Source of the DNA: Chlamydiota bacterium
GTDB lineage: Bacteria; Chlamydiota; Chlamydiia; Chlamydiales; RGXB01
Direction: 5' to 3'
NCBI GenBank assembly: GCA_016866475.1
Contig: VGMF01000004.1
Span: 1-64,000 of the forward strand
DNA: 64,000 nucleotides
Of this stretch, positions 61,739 to 64,000 are shown piece after piece; the stretch's first letter is position 1; the number at the start of each line of letters is the position of its first letter. The notes under the pieces are model-generated. The model worked only from the letters and a program-made list of their open reading frames with translations. It searched no databases and was not told the DNA's origin. The position numbers and the translations under genes were made by a program.

Positions 61739-63651
61739 TCATTCCCTGTGAAAAAGTCCTCTTTGTTGGCACTTCAGTAGACCTAATCAAATTTTTAGAG
61801 AATTCCCAAAAAATAGGTCAATTGCAATTTCAGTCGATCGACGGGAAGAAAATGCGTGTCCTCTCGAATGCGGCCGAGGATGCGATGCACGCTTTAAGAA
61901 TCCTTCGACGTCAGTCCCCTGTGGATCAACTCAAAAATGATGTGGTCCCAAAATATGAGTTGGTGGAAAAGATTATCTATTTGCAGGATCGGCTCGATCG
62001 GGTAGTGGAGGCTGAAAAAGTACTCGATGTAGAAATTCATAGGATCAAGCCTTTTGGCGATATTGATCTCGACACGGTGCAGCAAATCGCAGAAAAGACG
62101 AAACACAAATTACAGTTTTTTTGTAAGAAAGAGAAAAAACAGGTCTCCCCGGAGATCCTTCAAAAGCTTATTTTTGTCTGTACCGACTCAACGGTCGATT
62201 TTTTTATTTACATAGGAATAGATCCATTAAAAGTTGATGGCTTGACCGAAATGCAGATCGAATACTCCTTAAGCTCGTTGAAAGAGCGCTTTCAAAACTT
62301 GCAGAAAGAGGAGTTGAGGATTGAGACCGAACTAAAGGAGATGGCTCATTATAAAGAGATTATCGAGGAATATTTAGAGGAACTTCTCGACCATGACGAT
62401 CTCAGGCATGCACGTACATTAGCTGCAAATATTCTCGGGCCAACCCTTTTCGCTATCGAAGCATGGACACCTGCTGGCAAGGAGGATTGGAGGGCAGCCC
62501 TTGAAGGGTTGAACATACACATGGAGCATGTGCGGATCCATGACAATGAAATCGTCCCAACATACATGGAAAACGCCGGATACCGCAAGGTAGGGGAGGA
62601 TCTAGTAAGAGTGTATGATGTCCCCTCGATCGAGGACAAAGATCCCTCATTGTGGGTGCTGATCTTTTTCACGCTTTTTTTTGCAATGATTGTCTCTGAT
62701 GCAGGGTATGGGCTGCTCTTTTTAGCGGTTTCTCTTGGGCTCAATACCTTTTTCAAGAAAGCAACCGAGTCCGTGAAGCGTCTGTTGCGCCTTGGAGTGA
62801 TCTTGTCTAGCGCCTGTATTATCTGGGGGGTTCTGACCGCTTCTTATTTTGGGATACAGATGAGCCCGACCCACCCGTTAACAAAAAACTCGTTGATTTA
62901 TCAAATTTCGAAAAAGAAGATCGCTTATCAGATTGAGACCAAAGGACCAAGCTACAAAGATTGGGTAAAATACTATCCGCAATTGCAAAACGAGACGGCT
63001 CCTGAGGCATTTTTAACCGAAGGGGTAAAAGTCAAGGACGGAAAAGTACATTATGAGCTTCAAGAAGATCTTTTCTTATCGAATCTGTTGGAGTTTTCTT
63101 TACTTATCGGCACTTTGCATATCATTATTTCCCTAATGCGGGGTGCCAGAAAAAATATTGGAAGCCTTGGCTGGGTGCTGTTCTCTATAGGGGCCTTCCT
63201 CTATTTTCCAACCTATATGGGTACCTCAACCTTGTTGAATGCGTATCACATCATTTCAGTAGAAAATGCCGCCGTTTACGGACTGCAATTTATCTGGATC
63301 GGCATAGGTATCGCTATTTTGGCTGCAGTGATACGCAAAAAAATTCTAGGGATTTTTGAGTTGACTCATGCAGTGCAAATTTTCGCCGATGTGATCTCTT
63401 ATGTTCGGTTGTATGCGCTCGGGTTGACAGGGATCATTTTGGCCGGTACAGCCAACAAGTTTGCCGAGGATTTAGGTTATGCGACAGGGCTCTTTATCCT
63501 ATTGTTTGGCCATGGACTGAATATCATGGTAGCTATGATGAGCGGAACAATCCATGGACTGCGCTTGAATTTTTTAGAGTGGTATCGCCACTGTTTTGAG
63601 GGGGGAGGAAAGCTCTTTACCCCATTATTAAAAAGGAGAATTACTTTATGA
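61735..63651 (+). CDS. atpI: V-type ATPase membrane subunit I (a subunit)
   Basis: A 638-residue subunit I: a hydrophilic N-terminal half with coiled-coil segments (residues about 60-300) and a C-terminal membrane half of at least seven helices (for example VLIFFTLFFAMIVSDAGYGL and FADVISYVRLYALGLTGIIL). The arginine-bearing helix SYVRLYALGLTG is the ion path against the proteolipid ring. ATG 61735 overlaps atpD by four bases; its TGA overlaps the atpK ATG. Confidence 0.94.
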   Translation: MIIPCEKVLFVGTSVDLIKFLENSQKIGQLQFQSIDGKKMRVLSNAAEDAMHALRILRRQSPVDQLKNDVVPKYELVEKIIYLQDRLDRVVEAEKVLDVEIHRIKPFGDIDLDTVQQIAEKTKHKLQFFCKKEKKQVSPEILQKLIFVCTDSTVDFFIYIGIDPLKVDGLTEMQIEYSLSSLKERFQNLQKEELRIETELKEMAHYKEIIEEYLEELLDHDDLRHARTLAANILGPTLFAIEAWTPAGKEDWRAALEGLNIHMEHVRIHDNEIVPTYMENAGYRKVGEDLVRVYDVPSIEDKDPSLWVLIFFTLFFAMIVSDAGYGLLFLAVSLGLNTFFKKATESVKRLLRLGVILSSACIIWGVLTASYFGIQMSPTHPLTKNSLIYQISKKKIAYQIETKGPSYKDWVKYYPQLQNETAPEAFLTEGVKVKDGKVHYELQEDLFLSNLLEFSLLIGTLHIIISLMRGARKNIGSLGWVLFSIGAFLYFPTYMGTSTLLNAYHIISVENAAVYGLQFIWIGIGIAILAAVIRKKILGIFELTHAVQIFADVISYVRLYALGLTGIILAGTANKFAEDLGYATGLFILLFGHGLNIMVAMMSGTIHGLRLNFLEWYRHCFEGGGKLFTPLLKRRITL

Positions 63652-64000
63652 CACCAACTTTATATGCAATGGCCGGCCCGGCCCTAGTTCTGGGGATCTC
63701 CCTTTTCGGCAGCTCTTTGGGCTGTGCAATTGGTTTTTCAGCAGCTCAAGGTGTGATGGCACGTACGGACGAAGGGCATGCAAAATACATTTCACTTGCG
63801 GTACTTCCCTCTTCACAAGGGCTTTTTGGATCGATTCTTATGGTATTGATGCGTGCAGCGATTGTTGCTGGAACTTTGACACCACTTTCTGCAATTTTTA
63901 TTGGGCTTTCCACGGGACTTGCTCTTTTCGGCTCCTCCGTTTTCCAAGGTAAAGTTGTAGCCGCTGCCATTCAATCGATTGCAAAGCAGCCCAGCCTATT
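63648..64000 (+). CDS. atpK: V-type ATPase proteolipid subunit K (partial)
   Basis: The frame from ATG 63648 (overlapping the atpI stop as ATGA, with AAAGGAG upstream) runs past the right edge after 117 codons. It encodes the membrane ring proteolipid: two hairpins of helices, the first GPALVLGISLFGSSLGCAIG and a second beginning ISLAVLPSSQGLFGSILMV, then PLSAIFIGLSTGLALFGSS. The LPSSQGLFG segment matches the LPGSQGLYG element of V-type K proteins. The second hairpin's ion-binding Glu would lie beyond the window. Chlamydial K is about 140 residues, so most of the gene is present. Confidence 0.92.
   Translation, partial: MTPTLYAMAGPALVLGISLFGSSLGCAIGFSAAQGVMARTDEGHAKYISLAVLPSSQGLFGSILMVLMRAAIVAGTLTPLSAIFIGLSTGLALFGSSVFQGKVVAAAIQSIAKQPSL

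Overview
The window is a chromosomal segment from a member of the phylum Chlamydiae, most likely a chlamydia-related (environmental, amoeba-associated) lineage rather than the Chlamydiaceae proper. The basis is gene order: infA, tRNA-Thr, tuf, tRNA-Trp, secE, nusG, rplK, rplA, rplJ, rplL, rpoB, rpoC, tal, then a V-type ATPase operon (E, DUF2764, A, B, D, I, K). As I recall it, this is the chlamydial arrangement. Shorter chlamydial runs also appear: groEL-groES-pepF, HU-(YkuD)-accA-msbA, and MYG1/HIT/HEAT. Genes without close Chlamydiaceae counterparts (L,D-transpeptidase, GT9 glycosyltransferase, ankyrin-like and LRR proteins, several large unknowns) point to a larger-genome relative. I leave the family open.

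Layout. 1-2084: a minus-strand accessory cluster (a promoter driving a gene cut by the left edge, an unknown protein, a CHC2/Toprim primase-like protein, a small partner) abutting the 3' end of tRNA-Asn, so a candidate integrated element. 2315-5500: AsmA-like protein, a small plus-strand gene interrupted in frame by TGA, and groESL with a CIRCE-like operator. 5658-7705: pepF coupled to an HPr gene. 7648-10157: an ankyrin-like repeat gene flanked by 50-bp near-identical direct repeats derived from the 3' end of the HPr gene. 10168-17233: DUF151 nuclease-like gene, rpiA, tyrS, HU, YkuD L,D-transpeptidase, accA, msbA-type ABC exporter. 17.2-26 kb: orphan small ORFs, tRNA-Ile2(CAU), a DUF1207 outer-membrane protein, a 738-residue unknown, and two overlapping LOG-domain paralogues. 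26.1-31.8 kb: GT9 glycosyltransferase, peroxiredoxin, MYG1, HIT, HEAT-repeat protein, M24 peptidase. 31.8-37.8 kb: two GHSEGG-type hydrolase-like paralogues, an aromatic amino-acid permease, three unknown membrane proteins, sufE. 38-50.8 kb: the translation/transcription supercluster with tRNA-Thr and tRNA-Trp. 50.9-56.5 kb: two accessory genes (a 458-residue unknown and a sulfatase-LRR fusion) between rpoC and an inverted tal. 56.6-64 kb: V-ATPase operon, truncated by the right edge inside atpK.

Functionally the backbone supplies translation, transcription, chaperones, fatty-acid initiation, lipid export and ion-driven membrane energetics. The accessory genes (ankyrin-like repeats, GHSEGG hydrolases, LRR sulfatase, unknown membrane protein pairs) have the look of host-interaction or envelope functions, but that is inference. 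The most unusual items are the duplicated HPr 3' end flanking the ankyrin-like gene, the exact 90-nt repeat register inside that gene, the LTA-synthase-like sulfatase fused to a C-terminal LRR domain, the coupled LOG paralogues, and the in-frame TGA at 3338.
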